Below are positions 37,066-50,600 of a DNA stretch of 64,000 nt, one piece after another; positions within the stretch are counted from its first letter, which is position 1, and each line of letters opens with the position of its first letter. The notes under the pieces were generated by a model. It did not search any database. It had not been told where the DNA came from and worked only from the letters and a program-made list of their open reading frames with translations. The position numbers and the translations under genes were made by a program. This DNA is from Bagarius yarrelli. Its lineage: Eukaryota > Chordata > Actinopteri > Siluriformes > Sisoridae. The DNA is taken from assembly GCA_005784505.1 (NCBI GenBank), contig VCAZ01000014.1, positions 1,640,741 to 1,704,740 of the forward strand. Direction: 5' to 3'.

Positions 37066-37906
37066 AATAACTGTGTGATCAAAGAGAAAACAGACTGGAA
37101 ACATGTTAATTGATCTGCCGGTGCAGTGAAATAATTACACTTTGTAAGATTTCTTAAAATAAGAAAACGTATCTCGGCTTTAGTAAAGAACAAAATGACT
37201 TAAAATAAGCATTAAAACTCTTATTCCAAGCATTAAATTTAGTTTTTCTCTAATTGTAATTCCTCCGAATTTAAGAATTGGCTTGGCTTAATATATTCAG
37301 CTACAATAAGATAAAGTGAATATTGAGCATTTTATTGGACAAACCTAAAACAAAGTATTACTGCTAAAATAAAGTTCTTAAGAAATACAAGTTCTTGAAG
37401 AACGGCTCTTATTGTAATTATGCCTCATTTGCAGGTAAAATAACTAACATTAAGCTTTACTAACTAAAGATAAATAATCTCGAAACAATCATAATAATCT
37501 TACACCATCTGCTCTTCTAAAATTTTATTCTTAAAACAAGATCAATATGTTTTTTTAGCTAGAAATACAATTTTAACTCTTGACTAGATAAGAAGTTTTT
37601 GCAGTTTTAACATCAATCATGTAAAGTTGAGCTTCTGTTTCTGTTTGCTGATCAAAGTTTATGTTTCAGTAAAAGCCTAAATTACATCTGCTTGTTTAAC
37701 GATTATATAATCATCATTTAAATAATTGAGTTTGTAATGTTGGAAATGTCTTTTCAATATATTTTAAAATATATTTTGGTGATTGAAATAAAATATACAG
37801 TATAATATAATATAATTTATAATATATATATTTCGATTACATGATTACACTGAGCATCACATTTACAACATTCATTTAACTTCTATTTACAGTATATTTT
37901 GGCCTG

Positions 37907-37912
<6 letters not shown>

Positions 37913-37992
<80 letters not shown>
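37913..37992. repeat. (TA)n microsatellite
   Basis: About 33 TA units with acatatatatatatgtatgt at the end. Confidence 0.9.
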
Positions 37993-38199
37993 GTATGTAT
38001 AATTTAGCAATAATTGTGAAATACATTGTGTTTAGACAGATGTTCCTATATCTTCAATATCCCCTATAACCAGACAGATTTCTATTTAATTCTACTGCAA
38101 GTTAATAATTAACAGGCTTTAAAGTAAAAAACAACAAACGATCAGAGAGTTTAAGGGGTTAAACATAGTTTTGACATCAACAATTCCGTGATGTACGTA

Positions 38200-38470
38200 G
38201 CTGTACTTCCCAATCGTGAGCTAAAGTTTTCCAGTCTAATAGCATTCTGTTCGTCTTCTCTGTGTAAATGAGCTCCGAGACTTCTCAAATCACTGGCGTT
38301 AAACTGACGCACGCAAATGTGGCATGACTCCAGGGACGACTCCAGAGAATGGCCGCTCGTTAACTTTAATTATTCCCAACATGACTTTGCACTAATTCAA
38401 TTGAACTGTTGTGGCAAAGCAGAAGCCCAATTACTGTTAGCACAGAGCCGGAGGAGCAACGGGATCACCT
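38200..38470. promoter_or_regulatory. Candidate conserved noncoding element upstream of the cyclase
   Basis: Unique sequence with homeodomain-like TTAATTATT and TAATTCAATTGAA cores about 2.7 kb before the cyclase start codon, ending in three tandem caccttacacac units at 38466-38500. Confidence 0.25.
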
Positions 38471-38647
38471 TACACACCACCTTACACACCACCTTACACA
38501 CACTTTAAACTCAAACTCAAACGTTAATCTGGAGGCAACGGGTCGTTTATTCAAAAAGCTGAAATTTTATTCTCTAAACTTCCCATGAATATGAATTTAC
38601 CTGCTAGTCACGTGATTCACAGCTAACATCTACACTTGAAATGAAGG

Positions 38648-38677
38648 CCGTGTGTGTGTGTGTGTGTGTGTGTGTGG
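38648..38677. repeat. (GT)n microsatellite
   Basis: About 14 GT units. Confidence 0.85.
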
Positions 38678-38935
38678 TTTTATTTTTATTTGAAGTTTGT
38701 TTAATGGTTTGTTTAATAAGGTTAACTAACATCTTTCAAATGTAACATTTGTTTTTCTGTGTGATTCATTTTTTATGGGATTCATTAAATTTATCTATCA
38801 TGTTTAAGTTTCCATAACAATAAAGAACAATAAAGTTTGTTCCTTAAAATCGTAAAGTCGAGCTTCTGTTTATGTTTGCTGATCAAAATTTATGTTTCAA
38901 TAAAAGACTAAATTAAATCTGCTTATCATCATGTA

Positions 38936-39262
38936 ATCATTCATTCATTCATTCATCTTCTCTACCCGCTTATTCCCTAATTCGGGGTCACGGGGATCTG
39001 CTGGAGTCTATCCCAGCCGTCTCTGAAAGGACAGAAGGGTTACACCCTGGAAAGGTCAGTAGTCCATCACAGGGCCACACACACACACTCACACTCACTC
39101 CTATGGGCAATTTAGAATCACCAATTAATCTAACAGACATGTTTTTGGACTGTGGGGAGAACACGCTAACACTCAGAAAGACCCCTGCCCAGGAATCCAA
39201 CCCGGGACCTTCTTGCCGTAAGGCAATAGTGCAAACCACTAAGCCACCATGCTGCCCATATA
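38936..39262 (-). mobile_element. Long-body SINE-like repeat, near-complete with head
   Basis: Minus orientation from the attcattcattcatcttctc tail through the body to a tRNA-like head (aatccaacccgggaccttct, caaaccactaagccaccatg). Confidence 0.7.
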
Positions 39263-39344
39263 ATTATCATTATTATAATTATAATAAATAAATATATATA
39301 TTTATACATATTGTATATTGTATTTTTAATATTTATAAAAGTGG

Positions 39345-39528
39345 TAAAAAAGTGGTAGCCAGTGTTTAAGGTGTTGGAAAATCGGGGTTCGATTCTCAGC
39401 TCCACCAGGTTACTACTGCTGGGCCCCTGAACAAGGCCCTTAACCCCTAACTGCTCAATTGTATAAATGAGATAAATGTAAGTCTGTCTGGATAAGGACA
39501 TCTGCCGAATGCTGTAAATGTAAATGGA
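39345..39528 (+). mobile_element. V-type SINE copy
   Basis: Nearly complete: agtggtagccagtgtttaag, ggggttcgattctcagctcc, gggcccctgaacaaggccct, gataaatgtaagtctgtctg, ggataaggacatctgccgaa. Confidence 0.7.
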
Positions 39529-39529
39529 T

Positions 39530-40280
39530 TCATGTTTTATATTTCATTTTAACCTGATATTTCTTCACATTACAGGTTTTTTTTTTCCACGTGAATCATT
39601 CATTTTAATGTACGATTATTTTCCCATGATCACATGATTCAGCTGTTACGTATTTTTTTACATCATTTGTTAGATTCCTTGACAAATTTCGCATGGTTTG
39701 TTTATTGTTCTTGAGATTTTTTAACTTGATTAATTCAATTCGACAAACAAAGTTTTTTCCCCCGAGTGTGATTATTTTACTCCTTTTTTATTTTTTTCAC
39801 ATAAGATTTATTTGTTTTCACATGTGATTCTTTTTTACATGATTCCTTTTTTCCTTACATTATTTTTTAGATATGATTAATGATTCATTTGACTCATTTA
39901 AGCGAATTTGATTCATCTTTTCTATGTGATTCAATTTTCACATGCTTTTATTTTTTACATGATTGATGTCATACGTTAATTATTTTTGCCTGATGTCACA
40001 TTTCTATATAAATACATGGTGGAACGATTTAAAAAAAAATTTTAGAGTTGATTTAATGCAATATTGTCCAAACTGTATTGTCCAAACAATCGGGATAAAA
40101 TATTCATAAACAAAATTATATTGCTATTAATTTAAAAAAAGGAAACATCTACTAAACTAATTACATCATCACCAAACCCACCCAAACCCAGATAGTCAGA
40201 ATTTCTTGCAGATTATTTTCCATATATTACTGGAAGTTAATGAATTGCTCTGTCGGTGAGTAAGAACCTTGTGGAGCATA
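39530..40280. other. AT-rich upstream region of the cyclase
   Basis: Many short direct repeats of the type cacatgattcnttttt at 39570-39980 (catgattcagc, catgtgattctttt, catgattcctttttt, catgctttta, catgattgatg). No gene. Confidence 0.4.
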
Positions 40281-40284
40281 AACG

Positions 40285-40340
40285 CAGGCTTCATTTCCAA
40301 TCCTCTTACACTGCGCCTCACCGTGTACGGATTAGACCCC
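40285..40340. promoter_or_regulatory. Candidate OTX/CRX-type sites upstream of the cyclase
   Basis: GGATTA at 40329-40334 (TAATCC on the other strand) and a nearby CCAATCC lie about 750 bp before the start codon. OTX/CRX homeoproteins bind TAATCC and drive photoreceptor genes. Such hexamers are common by chance, so this is only suggestive. Confidence 0.25.
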
Positions 40341-40844
40341 GGGCTCACAGTGACATCACAGCCTGGGGTCACTTTCAGAAGACTTTAATTGAACGACTAT
40401 GAAAGACTGGAGTGTGTGACCATTTCTGAAGACAAATTAACACATTTTTTTTTTCTTTTTGAATGAAATTGTATCATTACAAAACTTCACGACTTAAAGA
40501 TGGACAGCATAATGATCAAGGACATGGTAACATTTAAGAGTTGAAATAATGGACACCGAATCTGATGGACCGCAGGCCTCCAGTGAGACGAGGAAATATT
40601 GGTGGGTTTTTTTTGGTGGATGTGTGTAAACGGTGTGTACTTCGTTACTAACAGCAGGCACTAAAGATCTCTCTTGGGTGCTGAAGTTGTTTCTCTGTGC
40701 TGCTGCGCTTGGAGATATAGTTATACGGTGCTGGTTTTGTTTACGGAAAACACTCAGTGGAGCTGGAGAATATAAAAAAACTTAAGAAATGATCAGAAAA
40801 ATTGTGAAAACCTGAAGCTAATTTTCTTCTTCTGAAGAAAAAAA

Positions 40845-41075
40845 ATGATCTTAAACCTGTTTGGACTCCAGGTAAAGCCAAGTCTTTTATTTCTATTTGT
40901 CAGCTTGTTAATTTCTGGTTTAATATTATGATTGTACATGTATGTATGATTTATTGCTAACAAGAAGAGTATAAAAGAATCTGAAATCTTGTCTTATGCT
41001 TTCAGCTATACTTTAGTCTTGCCTCCAAAATGGTCATGTAAATCCACCCATCATAACGGATACAAAAGGAGGACA
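40845..41075 (+). promoter_or_regulatory. gucy2f: Probable 5' UTR of the cyclase with a small upstream ORF and a possible 5' UTR intron
   Basis: An ATG at 40845 opens a short frame (MILNLFGLQ...) that cannot join the cyclase frame. A donor-like CAG|gtaaagcc at 40872 and an acceptor-like tatgctttcag ending at 41005 could remove 40872-41005 as a 5' UTR intron. In either form the upstream frame closes without reaching the main ATG frame. The transcription start is not identifiable by reading. Confidence 0.4.
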
Positions 41076-44000
41076 ATGCACCAATTTCCTTTCCAATGTA
41101 GAGGCGGACTGTCAGACTCATCCAGCCGTCCGTGTTGTAACGTCCTGCGAAGCAAGCACAGCCTTTCGACGCTACCGTTTTTCAACTTATGGACCATTCT
41201 GGCGGTCTTGACTTTTCCCTGCTGCGTGCAGTGCCAGGTTTTTAAAGTGGGGGTCATCGGTCCTTGGAATTGCGACCCTGTCTTTTCCAAAACGTTACCT
41301 GATGTAGCTTCAAAGTTAGCCATTAGTAGAATAAACAAGGACACTACATTGGATCTGGGTTGTACGATGGACTTTGTGGTTCTCCAGGAACCGTGCGAAA
41401 CCTCCAAAGCACTGATGGCGTTTGTGTATTATGAAAAAGAAGCTGATGCTTTTATCGGACCTGTAAATCCAGGATACTGTAACGGAGCGACACTCCTGAG
41501 CAAGAACTGGGATAAGGCTCTCTTTTCATGGGCCTGTGTCAACCACGAGCTCGATCGAATACAGAGCTACCCGACGTTCACTCGGACCTTGTCGTCACCT
41601 ACACGGGTGCTTTACACTTTTTTGAAGTTTTTCAGTTGGGCCAACATCGGCATCGTGTCCTCTAACGAGGATATATGGGTCGACACAGCCACCAGACTGG
41701 CCAGCTCTCTGAGGAATCAGGGACTTCCCATAGGGTTCGTTGCCTCAATTGGAAATAACGACACAGAGATGGAGAATACGCTGAGAAACATCCAGAACGC
41801 AGGAGAAATCAAAGGTAAAGCAAAGTCTACAGTTGTAGTGTTACCTCTATAACGTTTATTCTAGAATATTTCAGAAGAATTGTTTTATCGAACATATATA
41901 TCTGTTCATGCATATGTGTGTTTATAGTTCGTAGGCCTACATAACAACTACATATGCTTTTTATGACACCAGCCATAAACCTACATTAGTCTATATAATT
42001 ATATTATTATATAATAGGCTTTTATTAGGCATAACACACTAAATCAAATGCACTCATCTTACACAGTTATGTCACCATGATGTTCGTGATTTAAATTATC
42101 CAGAAATGTGTTATAACCTGATCTTAAATCTTGACATGAATTGACATAAAATGAATTAAAGCCGACACCAATATCTTTATGTTACTCTCGAGTGTTGTGT
42201 AGCTCGTTAATATCACACTTTTAAAATTACATTTCTAAGTATAGTTACATTTTATGATATCTCTTAATTTATAGCCTTTGTTACCCCACCAATAACCTCA
42301 TCTGTTCTGAAGGCTTTGTTCACATTTAATAAACGGCCATCTTTAAAGATTTATGCAAGTCATAATAGCCTAAATAAATAAAGTCTGCTGTCTATCCTCT
42401 TCCTGATGTAGTGTGTCTGGTCCTGTCGCTAGGCTCTGCTCTGATCAGTTGCCTTTAGATGATTAATACACATAAATGCACATGACTGCATAAACAGCAG
42501 AAAGTAATTAACTACTTCGGTTGGTTTAAAAAATTTTGTTAGTACTGTTAGGGTATTTTTACATGCACGACTGGGTCCACTGACACACTTTGTGAAGTCT
42601 TTTGATTGCTATGGCGTCAATTATAAAGGCTTTAAGAAAAGATAAAACCACAAATTTACAAAATGTCTTCAAAATGATGTGCATGTAGTTACATTATTAG
42701 AGAGGTGCTTTGTTATAAAGTTGTAATTATACATTAAATCTGGTTTTTAGGCATTTAAATAATCCATAATCACAAATATAAATTATGATAAGACTAGTCG
42801 ATCATAATCTCCTGTGAGCTCATGCTTGCAGAAGTGGGCAGATGTTGGTCTTTCCTCTGTGTGGGTTACAAACCAAATGAAGCTGTAGAAGCAATGATGG
42901 TATAGCCAGTTGGTAGCTGCAGTATGATAGAGGAGACCTGGCTGTAGGTGGGAGTTTTTGTATTATAAAATAGAAAAAATAAGGAAAAAAATAGATATTT
43001 TAACATAACCGTATGTTGTAATACCTTATAATTGATCTAGAAATAGGCAAAAATTATTTTAAAGATATTTTTCTTTGGGCATTTAGCTTTAGCTTTAAAT
43101 AAAATGTATATTATATTAACTCATGGCTAATAAAGCTTTTCTATAGCTCTTACATTTTGTATTCCCCAGTCATCATCATGTGCATGCATTCGTTGCTCAT
43201 TGGTGGTGAAAAGCAGCTGAATTTCCTGCTAAAGGCCCACGACATGGGATTCACCAGTGGCAGCTATGTCTTTATACCCTATGACACACTTCTCTACAGC
43301 CTACCCTACACCAATATCTCCTATTTCGCAATTCTGAACAACACCAAGTTGCGTTTGGCATATGACGCCGTGCTCACCATTACGGTAGCATCAGATCTGA
43401 TGTCCTTCAACCAGGCGTTTGATAACGCCAAGGAACAGCAGGAGATAACAGTTAGCCAGGATGCTCAGCAGGTAAGGACAATCCAAATTTATAATCATTT
43501 TTAAATAAGCTTGTGCTGGTGTGTATTATACCTGTCAAAATTGGGATTTATAAATAAGGGAACTTTAACTACCCCCAATATCCCCACACACTAAAAAACG
43601 GGTAGCATGTTTTATGAAAGCAGGACTTTGGCTGATGTTGCTCTATTTTCTATCCTCGAGATGCTGTTCTTCTTCTTTGACCTTCTTCTTATTGTTTTCT
43701 TGGAGGGTGCCTTTTTAAGTGAATTACTTCTGTCAATGTTACAGCTAATGTTCTGTATACTGCCACCTGCTCTGGCACAGGCCAGTGTAGGAAACTATTC
43801 TATCTATTCTAAGGAAAGTTTCAAAATATTGGAGAAATACGGAAAATCATTTAAACATGATGTAAAATACAGGAGAATTCGGGGAATAATAGAAGGGTTT
43901 ACATTTACAGCATTTGGCAGACTTCCTTATCAAATTGTGGGTTAAGGGCCTTGCTCAAGGACCCAGCAGTGGTAACTTGGTGGTGCTGGGAATCGAATCT

Positions 44001-44667
44001 CGATCTTCCAATTAGCAGCCCCAATACCTTCACTAGTGCTGCCACTTCCCCTGGTATGGTCTGGATAGCTATTTAAAAAAAACAGCTTTATGTTTGGAGG
44101 ATAGTTTTTGCATTGTAACATGCATCCTGAAACCTTATTTTTTGTCGTATATAATGGTAATAAATAAAAAATATTGAATAAACAAAAACTTTCAGTTTAA
44201 AACATATGTAATGTATAAAATAGGGCAATTTAGAAAGGAAGTCTTCTTCAAGCATGTAATTATCTTTTCTCTATAAATTAAACTCTGCATTCGTTAAACC
44301 TTTAAATTCCAGGTTTCTCCTCTTTTTGGTACCATCTACAATGGTCTTTATCTTCTTGCCCGAGCCATGCACAACACCAGAAAAGCTGGCAAATGGTACT
44401 CAGGAACCAACCTGGCCTTCTATACACAGAATCTGACATTTCCTGGCTTTAATCAAAACATCCAAATCAACTCACTGGGCGATGGACAGACCAACTATGT
44501 TCTCTTGGACACAGATGGTCGGGGGACCGACCTTTATCTTTGCTATTCGTTGGACCTTGGCTCAAACACGGTGCGCTATGCTGGCAGGTCTATCAACTAT
44601 CCTGGGGGTTCTTCTCCTTCTGCTGACTCCAGCTGCTGGTTCGATCCTAACACAATCTGCAGTGAAG
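41076..44667 (+). CDS. gucy2f: Cyclase exons 1-3: signal peptide and extracellular ligand-binding-like domain
   Basis: Exons 41076-41814, 43170-43471 and 44313-44667 encode residues 1 to about 465. A hydrophobic stretch at residues 33-51 (LPFFNLWTILAVLTF followed by cysteines) is the signal peptide. The mature domain starts near VFKVGVIGPWNCDPVFSK and has family landmarks such as the FIGPVNPGYC segment, IIMCMHS at the start of exon 2, YDAVLTITV, VSPLFGTIY at the start of exon 3, and the membrane-proximal cysteines in SSCWFDPNTIC. This is a periplasmic-binding-protein-like fold. In photoreceptor cyclases it lies inside discs or outside the cell and has no known ligand; in olfactory GC-D it binds guanylin-type peptides. 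Junctions are phase 1 after exon 1, phase 0 after exon 2 and phase 1 after exon 3. Confidence 0.9.
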
Positions 44668-47600
44668 GTACCTAAACCTAAGAGGCTTAAACTGGGTGCA
44701 TATGTTTAAACCATGGGGTTTTGACCTTCTACAAATAAGGATTGACCCAGATTGATCTGATCATCTAACCTTTATGTTTTTATCCTAGGTGTGGATGTAA
44801 TCTATGTCATCATTGTGTTTGCAATTATCTTTGTTTTCATCATTGGTGCCATTGGGATAAGTCTACTCGTGAGGTAATTCATGCCTTCATTTCTTTTTGT
44901 GCTGGGAAATGAATCGATACACATAGAATCAGTCATTGATTATGACCTGAATGTCTTCTTTGGGCAGGAGGCGAATCCAACAACTCCAGCTGGTGAAAGG
45001 ACCCAACAGGATATTGCTTACTCTGGATGATCTTAGTTTTATTAATGCCCAGCTAAGCAAACGGGTACACATGATTCTTTAACTTAATTGGTTGCTTTAA
45101 AAAGCTTTTAAAGTGAAAATTGGTGGTTGGGGGCAAGTCTGATGGGTTTTTACAAATGTCGATTCATTGACATTTGATTTGAAAAAAAATGTTAGTATGT
45201 TAGCACAGACAAATAAAAAGTCTTCATGTGAATGTGAAAAAGATATTAATTGATAAATCAAGAGATTTAGATACACACATTGGACACAGGATGCAATACA
45301 CCCATATCCTAGCTGTGCTAAGTTGTAGTGAAGGATATTGATGTTAGTGTGAATAGAAAAATTACAGATAAACCTAGACAAAATAAAAATATGCACATGT
45401 TTTCAAACCAAAACTATTAACAATTTTTTTTTAATTTTATTTTATGTGTGTTAGAAAGTCACCCTGGAGGAAATCAGTGACTCCAAAAGTGTTGGTGATG
45501 AGAAAAGCATGAGGTCGGCTGACCACTCGGTCAACAGCTTGGCAACAGCAACTCATGAGACCTCCAACGTGGCCGTCTACGAGGTACGACCCTTTAAGCT
45601 TTTGTTTTTTTTAACTCTTTAAATTTCGTAAAAAACAAAATAAATTAATAATGTGCCATTTTAACAGGGTGACTGGGTGTGGCTCAAGAAGTTTGATAAG
45701 AGTCAATTTAAGGAAATCAAGCAGAGTACCACCAAAATATTTACTAAGGTATGCTGAGCATTGCCACTTACCCTACTATTCCTAATTACTCAGCTTTTAG
45801 CTGTATTTTATATTTGTTTTGGGTTTTTTTTTAGATGAAAGACCTCCGGAACGAGAATGTGAACCCATTTCTTGGGTTCTTCTGTGATTGTGGTATGTTT
45901 GCTGTGGTTACTGAGCACTGCTCAAGAGGAAGCCTACAGGATCTACTGCGCAATGATGACGTAAAACTAGACTGGATGTTTAAATCCTCTTTGCTTTTGG
46001 ACCTCATCAAGGTGTCCAGACATTATCTAAATAAAAAAAAAAATCTTGCAAAGAGTGGTAGATTATGATTTTCATATCTACAGAATACATAAATGAATAT
46101 TATTTATTTCTCTGTCCTTTCAAACAGGGAATGAAATACCTTCACCACCGAGAATTCCCACATGGACGATTAAAGTCCCGTAACTGTGTGGTGGATGGAC
46201 GATTTGTGCTCAAAATCACAGATTATGGTTTCACTGAACTTCTTGACTCCCAGAAAGCTCCAAAAGAAGAACATACACCAGGAGGTATGATACTGCTTTA
46301 TTTTCTAGTGATATATTTTACTCAGTATTAGCAAAAAATGGCAACAAGCACGGGTTCAGCCCTGCCCTTGTCTGTCAGATCTCTTCTGGACGGCTCCTGA
46401 ATTGCTTAGAGACGCCGAGAGCCCACGAAAAGCAACATTAAAAGGTGATGTTTATAGCTTTGCCATCATACTTCAAGAAGTCGTTGTTCGTGGAGCACCA
46501 TACTGCATGCTGGGCTTACCTCCTGAAGGTTAGTTCAACGAATTCATCACAGTTTAAATAAAAACTTGGCGCTCTTTTAGATGTTTTGGTTGATTTGGCT
46601 TTGCATTGTGATAACGTAGTATTTACAAACTTGCTTTTGTGTTACCTGATTGCATTTCGTGTCGGTTGGATCTCCCGGACTTGCAAATCATGGCTGATAT
46701 AATAAGAGTTTTCCGCTTATATCTGCAGAGATCATTAGAAAGGTGAAGAAACCTCCTCCCATGTGCAGGCCTACGGTTGCTCCAGATCAGGCTCCACTAG
46801 AGTGCATCCAGCTGATGAAACAATGCTGGAGTGAACAGCCTGACAGGAGACCCGCCTTCGAAGAAATATTTGATCAGGTAGAATGCCAGAGCTGCATTTT
46901 GCTACTTCTAATTAGTATATTGTGCTAGCGTGCCTGATACAAGTGTGAGCGGTCTGGGCTTCAAGAGTGCCGTGTCAGAGGATCTGGGGGATTTACCAGC
47001 CAATCTGGACATCTGCCAGATTATGTGGGAAAAGCTAAGCTGCTGTGTTCTCCAATTACTCCAATTTGACTTATTGTATAGTTGGCAATAAAAATCTTTT
47101 TATACTTGTAAATAAAAGGTGACTAACCGAAAAAAAAGAAAATTACAGCGGTGCCTTGACTTAAGAGTTTAATTCGTTCTGTAACGGAGCTCGTAACTCA
47201 AATCACTTGTATGTCAAATCAATTTTCCCTATTGAAATAAATTAAAATGCCATTAATTAGTTCCGGGTCCCCAAAAAACATCACAATTTATTACATGTTT
47301 TTAAATAAGAAAAATAAACGTATAAATAATGAATATTGTATAAAAACAACACAATAGGACGTATTGCAAGAAACTGGTTTCATTAAGTATAATGTACAGC
47401 ATTTACCTCGGAGATCAGACCGCTCCACTTGTTAACGCACTTGCTAATGTAACCGAGCGTTCGTCACAGGTTCGCCTTAACACTTAAGTATAATAAAATA
47501 AAAAGAGAAAGCAGTCCAAAATGCTGGTTTATTCGATATAGACATGTGTTTTCCCTTTTTTCCTGTCTCACACTCTTGCACACATGCGCTCTTACCAGAC

Positions 47601-50600
47601 TATGGCAAGCCCAGAGGGGAAAAATGCTTTCACCCACACACACAAAATGAGTGCTAACACAAAATTACCACCTTCAAACCCAATAAACAGCTTGGTCTGT
47701 TACACTAACGCGCATATCTGTCTAGCTATTGAGTTAGACACGGGATGTGGGGGGATGTTACGGCATTCACTGTGGGGTATCTCAAGCTGACTCGTAACCC
47801 GAAATTTAGCTCTCAACTCAAAGCAAAAAATATGGCTCCTATCTCGAAAAAGTCATTAGTTGGGACACTTGTTCAACTTTCATCAACTGAATTTGCATTT
47901 TTGCTCAATAATATATTACTGCACCACTTTTTACAGTTCAAGCTAATAAACAAAGGCAAGAAGACCAACATCATAGACTCCATGTTGCGCATGCTGGAGC
48001 AGTACTCCTCAAACCTTGAAGATCTGATTAGAGAGAGGACGGAGGAGTTGGAGATAGAGAAACAACGGACAGAGAAACTCCTGTCTGAAATGCTCCCGCC
48101 GTAAGAATGTATTAAATATATATGATGTGACGTTCTAAAGAAAAGTCATCTCCACATAAATATAACTGTTCCTATTATAAATCAACATTACTTGGTGTTG
48201 GTGATGGTGAGAATCACCTCCAAACCTTCTTTTGCCAGTAAAGATGTTGCCAGAACACTTGTTTAGGAATTCTTTTCCAAGGCATTACAGGTCGAATATT
48301 TGCCTTGCCAAATCTTTTTTTTTTGGACTCTCTCTAGCACTTTGGGTGTCTTTAAGATATTCGCAAGTGCCCTGATCCTCAGACCTACAGAGAATATACC
48401 ACATTTAAAAACTGGTCATGGTTACTCCACTTGCCCACATTGATTACATATGGCAGGTATCTTCACTTGGCTTGAGGCAACTACAAGACTTTTAGAAATA
48501 TATTAACAAATGCTTCCTGTACTACCAAACATAGCTTCCATCTTTTATCCAGATTTCTGGAGTTATAGCCCATCAGATAAATAGATGCTTTAGTTCCTGT
48601 TTTTAGACCAGTGCCTTTCTGCAGCTTCATTGGTGGTACACATCCCCTTACATGAGATTATAGCAAATCAACCAGGTGTTATTTTAGATATTTAAATTGG
48701 AATTTAGTTTGTATTTCTGATTTAATGACATCGTCCTATTTTGTTCTGCTAAAAGTCAAATAACGATCATTAGGACAGCACCTGGTTGCACAACTGCCCC
48801 TGCACAAAAGCTCCGTTTTCATTTTTTGGCATTTGGCAGATGTGCTTATCCTTAGCGAGTTACATTTATCTCATAGTTTCTTATTCAGCTAAGCAGTTAA
48901 GTGTTAAGAGCCATGCTCAGGGCCCCGGCAGTGGCAGCTGGGTGGTGCTGGGATTTGAGCCCATAATTTATCGATAAGCAGTTTACCACCTTAACCACTG
49001 AGGTACCACTTCTCTCACTACCACTTACACATGTGGACCTTGCTATAAAATAATCTAACTACAAGCATGTTATCAGTGTAATGATTTAGGCAGATTTGTT
49101 GTTAAGGCATACTAGCCCAGCAGCGAGCAAGTTGCTCAGGGGCCCAGCAGTAGCAGCTTGGTGGTTTCAGGATTTGAACCCATCTTTTAATCAGCGGTCT
49201 ATCACCTTAACCACTGAGCAAACTATGGTTTTCCCAGCTAGCCCTAGATTTACTACTGAAAGAAAATGCATTAGCCCATAACTAGCTTCATCATCTACTA
49301 CATACCCTCTATCTCCGCAGGACACCAAGAAGCCCAAGAAGACCTTTTACTGATTAGAGCAGCAAGGTGGATTGTTCCAAATTTCAGCACACAGTAAATT
49401 CTCACTGTCCTTAAAAGCTAAGATGGGTATGATAGAATGCTAGCAACACATTTAACTATAGCCTCAGCAAACATTAGCCATCATCCAAAAATTTTGTTCA
49501 AGAAGCTTCCCCGAAAGTATAGCTGATTTGACTGCAATATTTAGAGCAAACACTTCAACATTTCACCTAATTTTTTGACGTCCTCAAGCACAGGAAGGTG
49601 TATAGGTTATTCTCACCATACCGCAACAGAATAGATTTTATAGAACTAAAGTTACATATACAGTGTAGCATTGTATTGTATGAAGTCTTATTCAAGGGCT
49701 TGATATCTTACAGATCTGTGGCTGAGGCATTAAAAACAGGGGCCTCTGTGGAGCCGGAGTACTTCGACCAGGTTACCATCTACTTCAGTGACATAGTGGG
49801 CTTTACAACAATCTCTTCACTCAGCGATCCAATCGAAGTTGTGGATCTGCTCAATGACCTCTATACACTATTTGATGCAGTGTTGTGCAACCATGATGTA
49901 TACAAGGTATGTAAGGGATTAAATGTTTATTATTAAATATTTTACTGTTCAGTCTGCAATCCTACAGAATGTCCAATATTTTGAACAAGTAAGCTGGTAA
50001 ATGAAGCACAATTACTGATTTTGCCTGCTAAGCTAGCTATGGAATTTAGCTAGTTTAATAGTGACAAAAAACTCAGAACTGCGCAACTTTTGACAGGCTA
50101 AGCTACCAGGCTAAGCTACCAGTCATTTAATTCGTAAAGATCAATCATCAATCAATGGTAGTTTGCAGAGACCAGTTAGCATTGTGCTAAGTCGTGGCAG
50201 GCAATGGCACTAACCTTGCCCTTCCTTTGGGATTTAGCTAGTCTGAAACGGCATATGGAAAAAATATAGCAGATGTTTTCCGGCTTATTTTTCCTAATGG
50301 TTTAAAAAACAACTGTTTTTTCCTGCTAGGTGGAAACCATTGGAGATGCCTACATGGTGGCCTCTGGACTTCCAAAAAGGAACGGGAATAAGCATGCAGC
50401 TGAGATCGCCAACATGTCCCTGAACATCCTGAGCTCTGTGGGATCTTTCAAAATGCGTCACATGCCAGAAGTTCCAGTCAGGATACGAATAGGCCTTCAC
50501 TCTGGTAGGCCACTCCTGTTTAAACCGTATTAGTTGTCTATGATTACAGCCATGCAATTCTACATCAACACATCTTTAAAAATATATCCAGGGAGTGTTA

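Noticed and set aside
40989..41075. Upstream extension of the first cyclase exon
   Set aside because: It starts at a TTG and would place about 29 extra residues before the usual leader; the ATG at 41076 with A at -3 fits family length.
43607..43945. 112-aa frame in cyclase intron 2
   Set aside because: Hydrophobic start then a SINE; no match to cyclase domains and it interrupts a phase-0 intron whose flanking exons join correctly.
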